DNA of 64,000 nucleotides from Pseudomaricurvus sp050633365 (GTDB taxonomy: Bacteria; Pseudomonadota; Gammaproteobacteria; Pseudomonadales; Cellvibrionaceae), in contig JBOEGJ010000028.1 of NCBI GenBank assembly GCA_050633365.1, positions 12,235 to 76,234 of the forward strand. The letters run 5' to 3'. The notes below the pieces were generated by a model. The model worked only from the letters and a program-made list of their open reading frames with translations. It did not search any database and was not told the DNA's origin. A program made the position numbers and the translations under genes. Below, one piece after another: positions 18,959-27,865 of the stretch (position 1 is its first letter; every line of letters begins with the position of its first letter).

Positions 18959-19729
18959 TTAGGTTTCTTGCAAAAAATTTGCAAAAACAGGGCAGTGATC
19001 GGACAGCTCAGACCACTCTTGGTCCCATAACACTTCGCAATAGTCTAATTTTAGGCCTCGGTAATAGATTCTATCCAGCGGTAGTCGCGGCTTCGTTGCG
19101 GGAAAAGACGCCAAAGGCTTGCCAAAGTGTTCGCTTCCAACCTCCTTTACGCAATTCTCTCGCAGCAGTGTGCGATGTATTCTAAAGTGCCAATCATTAA
19201 AGTCCCCCATCAAAATAAACGCGTCATCTTTTGGGATCTGGCGAATCCATTCTAAGAGTTTTCGTGTCTGACGCCATTGCTCAAAAGGAAGAAACCCGAG
19301 ATGAACACAGCCAATATGAAGCCGTTTGTGATTTGTCTCGGGCCAGTTGACTAACCCGTGCAGTAGTCCTCGTTGAGAAAACCGCCACTGTGTCATGTCG
19401 TGATTCTCAAATTCAAGAAAGGGAAGTTTCGACAGCAGGGCATTGCCATGATGGCCCTGCTGATAAATCGCATTCTTACCGTAGGCGTAAGTACTCCAAA
19501 CACTGTCGGCTAGATATTCGAAGTGGGCCTGGGTGTGCCAATTTGCGTGGTTTTGAGCGTGGCCATGATGAGCGCCAAGTATTTCTTGTAAGCCCACCAC
19601 ATCCGCGCCTGTCATGCGAATGGCATCTCTCATCTCAGACAACACATAATCGCGATTGTTGGCTCGAAAACCTTTATGTATGTTATAGGACAAGCAGCCT
19701 ATCGAGGGGGTGACTAAGCTCATGGGCAT
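18959..19729 (-). CDS. Endonuclease/exonuclease/phosphatase (EEP) family hydrolase
   Basis: A 256-residue EEP-fold protein with the expected metal and catalytic motifs in order: LSYNIHKG (Asn), VVGLQEI (Glu metal ligand), the HLGFLPFEQWRQ His region, ILMGDFNDW (Asp/Asn) and SDHCPVFANF (Asp-His). It matches E. coli YbhP, which sits beside clsB in the same way. It shares one base with the upstream clsB, so it belongs to that operon. Substrate unknown, possibly linked to phospholipid or nucleic acid turnover. Confidence 0.88.
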   Translation of the reverse strand: MPMSLVTPSIGCLSYNIHKGFRANNRDYVLSEMRDAIRMTGADVVGLQEILGAHHGHAQNHANWHTQAHFEYLADSVWSTYAYGKNAIYQQGHHGNALLSKLPFLEFENHDMTQWRFSQRGLLHGLVNWPETNHKRLHIGCVHLGFLPFEQWRQTRKLLEWIRQIPKDDAFILMGDFNDWHFRIHRTLLRENCVKEVGSEHFGKPLASFPATKPRLPLDRIYYRGLKLDYCEVLWDQEWSELSDHCPVFANFLQET

Positions 19730-20877
19730 TACATCCAGTATCGAAGTAAGCGAGAAAAGATTCCTAATAGCCAGTTGCGCGACGCAGTATTGCTGGCCCT
19801 ATGATCTATCTTGATCGATTGCGTAAGATTTTCTTCAAAAAACCGCTCTAGTCGGTTAAGGCTCTCTGAGTGTGTTAAGAAGATATCCAGCTCTAGGTCG
19901 TGAAGAAAACTACGATGGTTAAAATTGGTACTTCCTAACACGCAGATCTCGTCGCATATTAATAACTTAGCGTGCAGCACCGAGGGCTGAAATTCATAGA
20001 GCTCAATGCCAGCGCCAATCAAATCTCGGTAATAGGTCGCCGTTAAAAATGGAAAGAGATGGATGTCTGAGCGGGCTGGCACCATGATTCGGATCCGAAC
20101 CCCCCGTTTCATGGCGCGCTTTAAGGCGCGAACCACTCGGCTTGAAGGCGCAAAGTAGGCGCTAACCAAAGAGACTTTATCGCTAGCGGTATCGATCAAG
20201 CTTTCAAACTTTTGGTTTTTACGCCGGCGGGCCCAGTCAGTGATGTTCGCAAGGTAGTGATGGGATACCCGCTTTCGTTCAACCGGGTCCGTTTGGCGTC
20301 GCCACACAGCGTCGAATTGAGATCCGATGATAGGAGCGCGATCACCGACAAGACGCACCCCGAGATCTCGCCATCCATCCCCCCCCTTGGACGATGGTAG
20401 ATGCACCTTCGAGAGATTGTAGCTACCGGTGAACAATACTCGCTCATCGACAACAAAAAGCTTGCGGTGATCACGGCGATTTATTTTCCTCAGGAAGTAG
20501 AGCGCCTTATTTAGGGCGTGCCCCTGTTTAATCGAGCGAGGATAGTGCCAAAGCTGCCAGGGAAGAGGGTGGAATACACGAACGCCGACACCCTCACGCT
20601 CCAGTGTTCGGCTGACCCAGTCTAGGCTCCGGTAAGAACCTAATGCGTCCATAATGACCCGCACATCAACACCGCGATTTGCCGCTCTGATCAGAGTTTG
20701 GCAAACCGCTCGTCCGACGTCGTCGTCTTCAAAGATATAGATCTCTAGTTTTACGGAAAATTGCGCGCGGTCTATGGCTTCGATCAATGCGTCAAAGTAT
20801 TCGTCGCCTTGATCAAAGATCCGTTCGCTATCGGCCGAATGGCTAAGCTGGTTAGTTTCCGAGAGAGGGTTCATCAA
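19729..20877 (-). CDS. clsB: Cardiolipin synthase B
   Basis: A 382-residue phospholipase-D superfamily enzyme with two HKD motifs: H137-K139-D144 (HRKLFVVD, followed by GSYN) and H302-K304-D309 (HAKLLICD, followed by GSTNFNHRS). ClsB makes cardiolipin at the inner membrane; it lacks the N-terminal membrane helices of ClsA, as here. It overlaps the preceding small gene by 26 bp and the following EEP gene by one base, making a tight three-gene operon. Confidence 0.92.
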   Translation of the reverse strand: MMNPLSETNQLSHSADSERIFDQGDEYFDALIEAIDRAQFSVKLEIYIFEDDDVGRAVCQTLIRAANRGVDVRVIMDALGSYRSLDWVSRTLEREGVGVRVFHPLPWQLWHYPRSIKQGHALNKALYFLRKINRRDHRKLFVVDERVLFTGSYNLSKVHLPSSKGGDGWRDLGVRLVGDRAPIIGSQFDAVWRRQTDPVERKRVSHHYLANITDWARRRKNQKFESLIDTASDKVSLVSAYFAPSSRVVRALKRAMKRGVRIRIMVPARSDIHLFPFLTATYYRDLIGAGIELYEFQPSVLHAKLLICDEICVLGSTNFNHRSFLHDLELDIFLTHSESLNRLERFFEENLTQSIKIDHRASNTASRNWLLGIFSRLLRYWM

Positions 20878-21115
20878 TTATGATGACACCATCAAGACAA
20901 GTTATTTTGATGCCGTCCAAGCGAGGGTGGTTTTCGGGTTTTAGCCGTTCAGCGACGTCCGCTGCGTCTAAGGCGATAGTACCGATATGGAGCACTCTTA
21001 CGGCCACCCCTTCGCAACCGCTGTGGGCGAGCAAGTCGCGTAGATTAAGGCTGTTAATCTCGTAGCGACCAGACGGGAAAAGCTCATGAACCTCAGTGAA
21101 TTTGTCGTATTGCAT
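20852..21115 (-). CDS. Small hypothetical protein heading the clsB operon
   Basis: An 87-residue protein I do not recognise, with an ATG and a strong ribosome site (AGGAGAC). It has no membrane segment or signal and is mixed alpha/beta with short strands (VAVRVLHIGTIAL, IKITCLDGVIIID). The 26-bp overlap with clsB suggests translational coupling and a role next to ClsB. Confidence 0.65.
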   Translation of the reverse strand: MQYDKFTEVHELFPSGRYEINSLNLRDLLAHSGCEGVAVRVLHIGTIALDAADVAERLKPENHPRLDGIKITCLDGVIIIDEPSLGN

Positions 21116-21269
21116 GTTGTCTCCTAGACAAAGGGCGTTTCGCTAGCGCGGGCGTCTGTCGGTTATCGGTTATCGACAATGAAAGCGCTAGGGCCAAAGG
21201 AAAGATGCCTTTATCATAGCGGTTCGGCTCGCAGTGCTTTTGATTTAGTTCAACAAATAGAGATTTTTT

Positions 21270-21953
21270 GTGTCCTACACATTGATTGATCATAACGAAG
21301 ATTTTGTCGTCGTCAACAAGGCGCCCGGAATAACGATACCGCGCGATCTAGAGTCCATGGGACTTCTTGAAAAGGTTGCCACAGACCTTAATTTGGATAA
21401 GTTGTTCCCAGTTCACAGGCTCGACAAGGCGACCTCGGGCCTTGTAATCTTGGCCCGCACAACGATGGCCAATCAAGCGCTTTCGAAGATTTTCGCAGAG
21501 CGTCGTATTCAAAAATACTATCTCGCCATCAGCGACCACAAGCCTAAGCGCAAGCAAGGCCTGATTCAGGGGGATATGGAAAAATCCAGACGAGGCAGCT
21601 GGAAGATAACAAAAAGCCGTAATAATCCGGCGATCACACAAATGTTCAGTCTATCTCTAGCCCCCGGCTTACGGTTATTCCTACTAAAACCAAAGACCGG
21701 TAAGACACATCAGCTTCGTGTTGCACTTAAGTCCATCGCCGCACCCATCCTCGGTGATCTGCGCTATGGCTCCGCAACTCAAGCGGTCGATCGCATGTAC
21801 TTACACGCCTGGCAGTTACAGTTTAATTGGAAGGGGGAGCATAAACGTTATGCTGCCATGCCGACCCAAGGAGCCTTGTTTACCGATCAGGGGTTTTCAG
21901 ATTCGTTAGCGCCTTGGAGGTCTCCGGAAGAGCTTCCATGGCCATCGACGTGA
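21270..21953 (+). CDS. RluA-family RNA pseudouridine synthase
   Basis: A 227-residue single-domain enzyme without an S4 domain. It carries the catalytic motif HRLDKATSGL (Asp essential) and the later KTGKTHQLRV RNA-binding strand. It belongs to the short RluA-like branch (TIGR01621 type), whose target uridine I cannot tell. The start is GTG; no ATG upstream fits. Two other pseudouridine synthases lie a few kilobases away. Confidence 0.88.
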   Translation: MSYTLIDHNEDFVVVNKAPGITIPRDLESMGLLEKVATDLNLDKLFPVHRLDKATSGLVILARTTMANQALSKIFAERRIQKYYLAISDHKPKRKQGLIQGDMEKSRRGSWKITKSRNNPAITQMFSLSLAPGLRLFLLKPKTGKTHQLRVALKSIAAPILGDLRYGSATQAVDRMYLHAWQLQFNWKGEHKRYAAMPTQGALFTDQGFSDSLAPWRSPEELPWPST

Positions 21954-22207
21954 TGGGTCAGCCAAAAACGACCGGATCGGCCTGTGCACATATTGATCAA
22001 AAGCGATGCTTGGGTTACGTCAATAATGGGTTAGATCAATAATTGAGCGAAATTCTTAACAGCGGAGTGATTTCAGGGAAATTCTCTCAACCAGTTCTGC
22101 CAAGAGTAACGCCACAAGTAATGGCGTCCAAAACAGACCATTTGACAGTCAGGCTTGAGTAACAGCACTGCCGGCAAGAGGTCGCCGGCGAGGCATGAGG
22201 TATGAAA

Positions 22208-22489
22208 TTATTCGTACAGGCAAAGATAAGAGGTTTCTACCGCAGCTTTGACTTGAAAGCTGAGATTGGCTTCTACGATAAAGGTCTCGCCTTGGTTAAA
22301 GGTCTTCCAGTCATCAGCCCCTGGCAGTTTAACCGTTAACGCGCCGCTAGTGACGGTCATGTATTCTTTTTGAGACGTGCCAAACTCGTAGTCACCGGCT
22401 GCCATCACGCCGACAGTAGCGGGTAGTGACTCGGTTTGAAAGGCGATGGATTTCACCTTGCCATCGAAATATTCATTGGTTTTGAACAT
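22208..22489 (-). CDS. ppnP: Pyrimidine/purine nucleoside phosphorylase
   Basis: A 93-residue cupin that matches PpnP (YaiE, DUF1255) over its entire length: MFKTNEYFDGKVKSIAF, ATVGVMAAGDYEFGT and EYMTVTSGAL. It cleaves nucleosides with phosphate to give base plus ribose-1-phosphate. I chose the internal ATG at 22489, which gives the family's usual length; the upstream 13 codons are outside the conserved region. Confidence 0.92.
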   Translation of the reverse strand: MFKTNEYFDGKVKSIAFQTESLPATVGVMAAGDYEFGTSQKEYMTVTSGALTVKLPGADDWKTFNQGETFIVEANLSFQVKAAVETSYLCLYE

Positions 22490-22750
22490 AGGAAACCTCA
22501 TTGTTCGCGGATCGATTAGGGGGCGCAATTATAGGTGCGCGCCTCTCAGGGAGCAACTTACCTAGGGTGGAAAGGCGCTGCGAGGCTCGGCGCTCATTGT
22601 GTACGATGACAGCGGGGCGGCAACAGTTACGGCAATCGCTTTTATGGTATGATCTTTTCGCAATTTGATGTGCAGAGCTCGGCGACTTGGCTCGGCTTAA
22701 CTACCCCTTACGCCCCCCTTAACTGCTCCTTAACAAGGACGGATTCTATC

Positions 22751-23320
22751 TTGGATAACCCGTTTAAAAACCCCATTACTGATATGCTAGGCGAGGCGGG
22801 CCCATGGTCCGAGCATCAAATCCTATCTCAGTTGGTGGCGGACGGGCTGCTAAATCGCGACTATGGGCGCGATTCCCTAGCGTTGTTTCAAGCGCACTTC
22901 CTGACCATGAACGCTCTTTATAGCATTCAAACAGCGCACTTTTCTCAGGGGCGATATCTAAAAATTTCGGCGCTTAGAATCGAGTGGCTAGGCGTCAGCC
23001 AAGGCAGTTCAATGTCGCTTACCCAAGGCGAAGAAAATCTTCGGGAGTATTACAGTGACTGGGATAATTTTGCCAGAGCCAGTGCAGAGTCTGTCGAAGA
23101 CTTACTCGACGGATTTTGGCGTCGATTCTTGTCGCAAGACGACAAACACGCGGCATTAGAGGCGCTAAAGCTTGAAGAGCCTGTTGAATTCTCTGAGGTG
23201 AAAAAGCGCTATAGGCAGTTGGCTATGGAGCATCACCCAGATCGCGGCGGTAGCGCCGCAGAACTGGCAACAATCAACGACGCCTATGCGACACTAAAAC
23301 GATGTTATGCCGTCAGCTAA
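22751..23320 (+). CDS. DnaJ-related protein with C-terminal J domain
   Basis: A 189-residue protein from the TTG at 22751. Residues 1-120 fit the DNAJ-related N-terminal domain (NPFKNPITDML, SEHQILSQLVADGLL, FQAHFLTMNALY). The last 55 residues are a J domain with the HPD motif (MEHHPDRGG), which stimulates DnaK ATPase. An ATG at 22649 in the same frame would add 34 residues, but those look non-coding and the family begins at NPF; AAGGA sits 11 bp before the TTG. Start uncertain, identity good. Confidence 0.83.
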   Translation: MDNPFKNPITDMLGEAGPWSEHQILSQLVADGLLNRDYGRDSLALFQAHFLTMNALYSIQTAHFSQGRYLKISALRIEWLGVSQGSSMSLTQGEENLREYYSDWDNFARASAESVEDLLDGFWRRFLSQDDKHAALEALKLEEPVEFSEVKKRYRQLAMEHHPDRGGSAAELATINDAYATLKRCYAVS

Positions 23321-23382
23321 GACCATCGATATCTCGTAGTTAAGAATCATGCGCTGAAATTCAATCTTACAAGAGAATCCTA

Positions 23383-24132
23383 ATGGCCATTATTTGGCAA
23401 AAATCAGTCGAGGGTACGGACTATCAGGTTCGATCTGCGGGCAATACTCGACGACTGTACACCGATGGTGTTTTTCACAGCCAGTACAATCCCCGTCGTC
23501 CTGTGACAGGGTCAGTTTGGGACCTGTTACTCTTGCCTGCCTTCTTTCACTCTCTCGGCCATATTCAGCGAGTACTGGTGCTGGGTGTTGGAGGTGGGGC
23601 CGTTGTCAATAAGCTCAATCATTTTTTGTCACCAACCTGTATCGATGCGGTGGAGCTCAACCCCGTACATATTCACGTTGCAAAAACCTTCTTTCACGTG
23701 TCATCAAACAATGTAACGCTTCATGAAGCTGACGCGGTCACTTGGTTGAAATCTTATCGAGGCAAAAAATTCGATCTGATTATTGACGATCTATTCGGTG
23801 AAGAAAACGGTGAGCCCTGCCGTGCAGTTGCCGCCGATCAATCGTGGTGCGAGCTGTTGCAGCGCAGGCTGAACCCCGACGGCACTCTGGTGATGAATTT
23901 CGATACCCCCAGTGCAAGACGCCAGTGCTACTATAGCGATCAAAGTCATTCACAATGGCCATTAAAGCGGGTTCTATCTACGCCCCTGTATTCGAATTCT
24001 GTGGGTGTCTGGAGCCGTCAGAAAGTCGATAACCCCAACGCCAAATTTCGCGCAAACCTTCGTCAATTCTCTGCTTTAGACGAGCGCCAAAAATCCTGTG
24101 TACTTAACTACAAAATGCAAACTATGCGTTAG
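23383..24132 (+). CDS. Spermidine-synthase-like SAM-fold protein
   Basis: A 249-residue Rossmann-fold protein of the spermidine synthase/methyltransferase class: motif I VLVLGVGGGAVVN, the acidic end of strand 2 (IDAVELNP), and motif IV FDLIIDDLFGE. It lacks the full N-terminal beta domain of true spermidine synthases, so aminopropyl transfer is not assured; a methyltransferase is equally possible. It overlaps the end of the leftward oxidoreductase by 11 bp. Confidence 0.75.
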   Translation: MAIIWQKSVEGTDYQVRSAGNTRRLYTDGVFHSQYNPRRPVTGSVWDLLLLPAFFHSLGHIQRVLVLGVGGGAVVNKLNHFLSPTCIDAVELNPVHIHVAKTFFHVSSNNVTLHEADAVTWLKSYRGKKFDLIIDDLFGEENGEPCRAVAADQSWCELLQRRLNPDGTLVMNFDTPSARRQCYYSDQSHSQWPLKRVLSTPLYSNSVGVWSRQKVDNPNAKFRANLRQFSALDERQKSCVLNYKMQTMR

Positions 24133-25133
24133 TGTCGAGCGCTGACTCCAGTGAGAAAGCCTCGGCCAACAGCTCGTAGGATCGCTTGCGAGCCTCAAAA
24201 TCATAAGTAATGGTTACGGTCATTATTTCATCTGCGCCAAATTCATCCGCCAAAGAAAACAACTTGTCCCGCACTTGTTCCGGATCACCGATGGCGGCGT
24301 GCGCTGAACGCTGATTGATAAACGCTTGCTCATCGGCACTCAGTCTTACCGAGCGGGCCTCTTCTGGCGTACAGATACGGCTGTCACCGCTGCCGGTCGC
24401 AAACCGTAGAAATGAAATCTGACGGCTAAGGGCAAGGTCGCGAGCCTCGGCTTCGGTTTCCGCGCAAACTACATTTATCGTTAGGCTGGTTTTGGGTTTT
24501 GGGTTTTGGGTTTTGGTCATTGGCTTGATATTGCTCGCGGTAATAATCAAGAATGCGTTTATCCATGTGCGGATTAATGAATAGGGCAAAATTGTAGGGC
24601 AGCCCTTGCTGGCCGGCGAGAATAGCGCTGTCAGGGCTTGACCCCAGCATCCACAGGTCTGGCGTTGTCGGCGGTTTTGGATTGACTTGCGGGCGGTATT
24701 GCGGGTCGAACAACATGTCTTTTAGATCGGCAACTTGTTGGGGGAATTGCTCAAAACGAGGTTTGCCGTCAATCGACAAGGCGCGCGCGGAAATCATATC
24801 GGTTCCCGGCGCACGACCTAAACCAATGTCGACACGATCTGGGAAGAGGGTAGCCAAAGTCGAGGCCAGCTCAGCGACTTTAAATGGGCTGTAGTGAGGC
24901 AGCATAATGCCGCCGCTGCCAATACGGATATGCTCTGTAGCTTGACCAATAGCCGCTAGGAGTACCTCGGGCGAAGTTCCCGCCAAGGCATCAGTACTGT
25001 GATGCTCGGACACCCAGAACCGATGATAGCCCAACGCTTCCGCTAATCTAGCGAGCTCGAGTGTTTCTTGCAGTGCTTGGTGAGCAGTGCCACCTTGACG
25101 AATCGGGGATTGATCTAGAATAGAAAGTAACAT
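24122..25133 (-). pseudogene. LLM-class flavin-dependent oxidoreductase, split by frameshift
   Basis: Two overlapping frames together give one bacterial-luciferase-like (LLM) oxidoreductase. The first (25133 to 24426) carries the N-terminal LSILDQSPIRQG, RFWVSEHH and IRIGSGGIMLPHY segments; the second (entering the frame near 24515) carries NVVCAETEAEARDLALS through the C-terminus. The break falls inside a run of four 7-bp units at 24488-24515. Removing one unit joins the two frames and gives 334 residues, the usual LLM length. The gene may therefore be phase-variable (off in this copy), newly inactivated, or affected by an assembly error. Confidence 0.82.
24488..24515. repeat. Four perfect 7-bp tandem repeats (GGTTTTG) in a coding region
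   Basis: Four exact copies of GGTTTTG (CAAAACC on the coding strand) lie within the LLM oxidoreductase gene, followed by GG. Because 7 is not a multiple of 3, each gain or loss changes the frame: 3 or 6 copies would be in frame, and the 4 present are not. Confidence 0.95.
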
Positions 25134-25166
25134 GTGCCGCTCGCTAAATAGTGAAACAATAATTCG

Positions 25167-26246
25167 TTAGGTATTACGCCGCAGTACAACGATTTTGAAT
25201 TGTCCATCGCTCGCCAGTTGCTGCGTGCTGCCGAAATACATGGCCGCTAATTTCTCTAGAGGTATGAACTGATTTACCACAAACAGCGCGACGCCGTTCG
25301 AGCTGATTAGCCGCGCTGCATTACTAAGAAACTTTTTTGTCAGCTCTGAGTCATTGGCAAAACCTTGATGAAAGGGCGGGTTGCACAATACGCAGTCGAA
25401 TGCATCGGTGATGTCTTTGCCACAGTCATCCGCGTAGAGAGTTACGTCCATTGAGGCGCTAGAAAAGTTCTTCTTCGCCGACGCCAGCGCAGCTGCGTTG
25501 TTGTCAGTGGCGACTCTGATGGTTGTTCGCCAGTATTTGGTCTTCAAAGTCAGGAAGCCGTAACCGCAACCTAAATCCAGCACACTTCCTGGAAACTCTC
25601 GCTCGGAGAAGTACTGCTCCGCCGTGTCAATCAGCAGTTCACTTCCTTGGTCTTGTTTGTTCCATCCAAATTGTCCGGGCTTACTGTAGAGTTCTAGGGT
25701 TTGGTCTTTTAACTTTAGAGCGTCGGTGGGTCGCAACGATGAATAGCACTTATCATCCAGCAAACAGTCAGTCTGTTGCTGGCTCTCGTAGTCGGTGTGT
25801 TTGGGTATCTGAGCCAAGTAATAGAGGCCATTCTTCTTTGCGTTCGCCTTAACACTAAAGAGTTTACCTGCCTTATCAGAATATCCCTTAATACCATCGC
25901 CTTTCTCGCCAACCAGAATTAGCCGCCCATCAGCTGTTAAGCAGCGCAGTGCGTTGTTAATAACGTGATGCACTACTGCTCTTTCTTTTGAAACGCGATA
26001 GACAAACAGGTCCAAAGAACCGTCGACAATGTCGGAAAAATCGTAATCGCTGAAGGCGGAATCGATACCCGCCCCATTCATTTCTTCGAAGATATCGTAT
26101 CGATTGGTAATGCAGCGAAGCTTCTCATTATTGCGAATATGACCAGCCACTCCTTGGGCATTTTCATCGACAACCCACAAGATCTTCTCGTTTGGGGTTT
26201 GAAGAAAAGGCAGAATCAGCGAGAAACTTGGATCAATCATGGTCAT
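25167..26246 (-). CDS. rsmC: 16S rRNA guanine-N2 methyltransferase, RsmC/RlmG family
   Basis: A 359-residue two-domain methyltransferase. The degenerate N-terminal domain covers about 1-180; the active C-terminal Rossmann domain has SAM motif VLDLGCGYG and the catalytic CNPPFHQG. This NPPFH motif is shared by RsmC (m2G1207) and RlmG (m2G1835), and length and spacing suit RsmC better. Its start overlaps the end of rsuA by 4 bp, so the two are translationally coupled. Confidence 0.82.
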   Translation of the reverse strand: MTMIDPSFSLILPFLQTPNEKILWVVDENAQGVAGHIRNNEKLRCITNRYDIFEEMNGAGIDSAFSDYDFSDIVDGSLDLFVYRVSKERAVVHHVINNALRCLTADGRLILVGEKGDGIKGYSDKAGKLFSVKANAKKNGLYYLAQIPKHTDYESQQQTDCLLDDKCYSSLRPTDALKLKDQTLELYSKPGQFGWNKQDQGSELLIDTAEQYFSEREFPGSVLDLGCGYGFLTLKTKYWRTTIRVATDNNAAALASAKKNFSSASMDVTLYADDCGKDITDAFDCVLCNPPFHQGFANDSELTKKFLSNAARLISSNGVALFVVNQFIPLEKLAAMYFGSTQQLASDGQFKIVVLRRNT

Positions 26247-26941
26247 ACCTTTACACTGGCAACTTCGACAGGCGTCAGTTCACGATAGTCGCCCAGCTCT
26301 AGATCTTGATCCAACAGAATGTCGCCGACTTTTTCGCGATGCAATTCGATGACTCGATTCCCTATAGCGCCAAACATTCTCTTAACCTGATGATATTTGC
26401 CTTCACTGATTGTCAGCTTCGCCTCATTGGCAAAGAGAATCTCGAGGGACGCCGGCAGTGTGGCCTTCATTTCGCCTTCCAGCATGACGCCTTCTGCAAA
26501 TTGATCCACGGCACTAGGGTCGATATCGTGTGCTGTGGTAACAAGATAGGTTTTTTTACAGTCACGTTTGGGGCTGGTGACGGCGTGGTTCCACTTGCCG
26601 TCATCGGTGATTAATACGAGTCCTGTGGTATCAATGTCGAGACGTCCGGCGATCTGAAGCTTGTCGAGATTCGGTTCTTCATCCAAAAGCTCAAGCACCG
26701 TTGGGTGATCTCGATCCTTGGTCACACAAACATATCCCTGCGGCTTGTGCAGCATGAAGTATCGCGCACGGGGTGGGGCCAGCGACTCGCCTTCTGCGCA
26801 AACCACATCCGTATCGAGCACGTGGCGAGACGAGTCTTTGCAAACTTCATCATTGATGGTTACGACGCCGCTCTTGATGATGCGCTTCACATCTTTGCGT
26901 GAGAGGTCGCTAATTTGGCTAATGTATTTGTCCAGTCTCAT
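26243..26941 (-). CDS. rsuA: 16S rRNA pseudouridine-516 synthase
   Basis: A 232-residue protein with an N-terminal S4 RNA-binding domain (MRLDKYISQISDLSRKDVKR) and the RsuA-type catalytic motif GRLDIDTTGL, followed by KYHQVKRMFG. RsuA modifies U516 of 16S rRNA. The start at 26941 matches the family; an in-frame start 38 codons upstream would run back into truC. It lies between truC and rsmC in an RNA-modification cluster. Confidence 0.92.
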   Translation of the reverse strand: MRLDKYISQISDLSRKDVKRIIKSGVVTINDEVCKDSSRHVLDTDVVCAEGESLAPPRARYFMLHKPQGYVCVTKDRDHPTVLELLDEEPNLDKLQIAGRLDIDTTGLVLITDDGKWNHAVTSPKRDCKKTYLVTTAHDIDPSAVDQFAEGVMLEGEMKATLPASLEILFANEAKLTISEGKYHQVKRMFGAIGNRVIELHREKVGDILLDQDLELGDYRELTPVEVASVKV

Positions 26942-26948
26942 AATAATG

Positions 26949-27821
26949 TTAGCTTTGATTCTTTGAATTAAGGGCGGTTGTTGTGATGAAGGCAAACCTG
27001 CCAAGGAGTGTTTCTGTCCAATTGAAGCGCTCGAGAAGCCCGTTGAACATGGCATCAGTCGGCGCCAAAAACTGTAACAGCTCTCCGGTTTTTGGATGCT
27101 TCAACTCTAACCGGCTGGCGTGAAGCAACAATCGGCCGGCATCGAAGTGATCTTTGAAATAGCGATTGTGTCGACCTCGACCGTGTTTTGCGTCACCAAT
27201 AATCGGGTGATTTAAGTGTTTCAGGTGTCTGCGGATTTGATGTTTCCGTCCGGTCTTTGGAATGCACTCAACTAGAGAATAGCGGCTATTTGGGTAGCCT
27301 TCGATTTCGATTGGCAATTCTATCTTCGCCAATCGAAACACCTCGGTTTGTGCGGCTTGAGCAGGTTTATTTGGTCGTGCTTTTTTGTCGGTGTATTTAT
27401 CAAGCTCTTCTTTTAACGGGTAATCCACAAGCTCAGCTTCTGGCGCATACCCCCTAACCACCGCGTGATAGGTTTTTCTCACCTGGCCGTTGGCGAAGGA
27501 CTCCGATAGCGCTCGGGCGTTATCACTGCTGAGGGCAAAAACAAGAACGCCTGAGGTAGGCTTATCCAATCGATGAACAGGATAAACGCGCTGACCGATT
27601 TGGTCGCGAACTATTTGCAGTGCAAAGCGAGTTTCATGGCGATCGATTTCACTGCGATGAACTAATAGACCTGAAGGTTTATTAACCACGACTATGTCGT
27701 CGTCTCGATAGAGTAGGGGTAGCTGTTCTTGTTGTGTCTGCGCGTCAGTCACACTAGTGGTATCGAGGCTGGTTCGACGTTCTGAATCGGGTGACTGTGA
27801 TGACATTGAGGAAGGCTTCAA
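26949..27821 (-). CDS. truC: tRNA pseudouridine-65 synthase
   Basis: A 290-residue RluA-family enzyme with catalytic HRLDKPTSGV. The TruC-specific insert DKYTDKKARPNKPAQAA is present and separates it from RluA/C/D. The N-terminal 30 residues are Ser/Thr-rich and likely disordered. TruC forms pseudouridine 65 in tRNAs. It ends 7 bp before rsuA. Confidence 0.9.
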   Translation of the reverse strand: MKPSSMSSQSPDSERRTSLDTTSVTDAQTQQEQLPLLYRDDDIVVVNKPSGLLVHRSEIDRHETRFALQIVRDQIGQRVYPVHRLDKPTSGVLVFALSSDNARALSESFANGQVRKTYHAVVRGYAPEAELVDYPLKEELDKYTDKKARPNKPAQAAQTEVFRLAKIELPIEIEGYPNSRYSLVECIPKTGRKHQIRRHLKHLNHPIIGDAKHGRGRHNRYFKDHFDAGRLLLHASRLELKHPKTGELLQFLAPTDAMFNGLLERFNWTETLLGRFAFITTTALNSKNQS

Positions 27822-27865
27822 AAGGAGAGTTGGCTACCGGCATCGACACGCCGATAGCCAATCGA

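Noticed and set aside
20880..21065. Rightward open frame starting at 20880
   Set aside because: It lies fully inside the leftward small gene heading the clsB operon and has no independent support.
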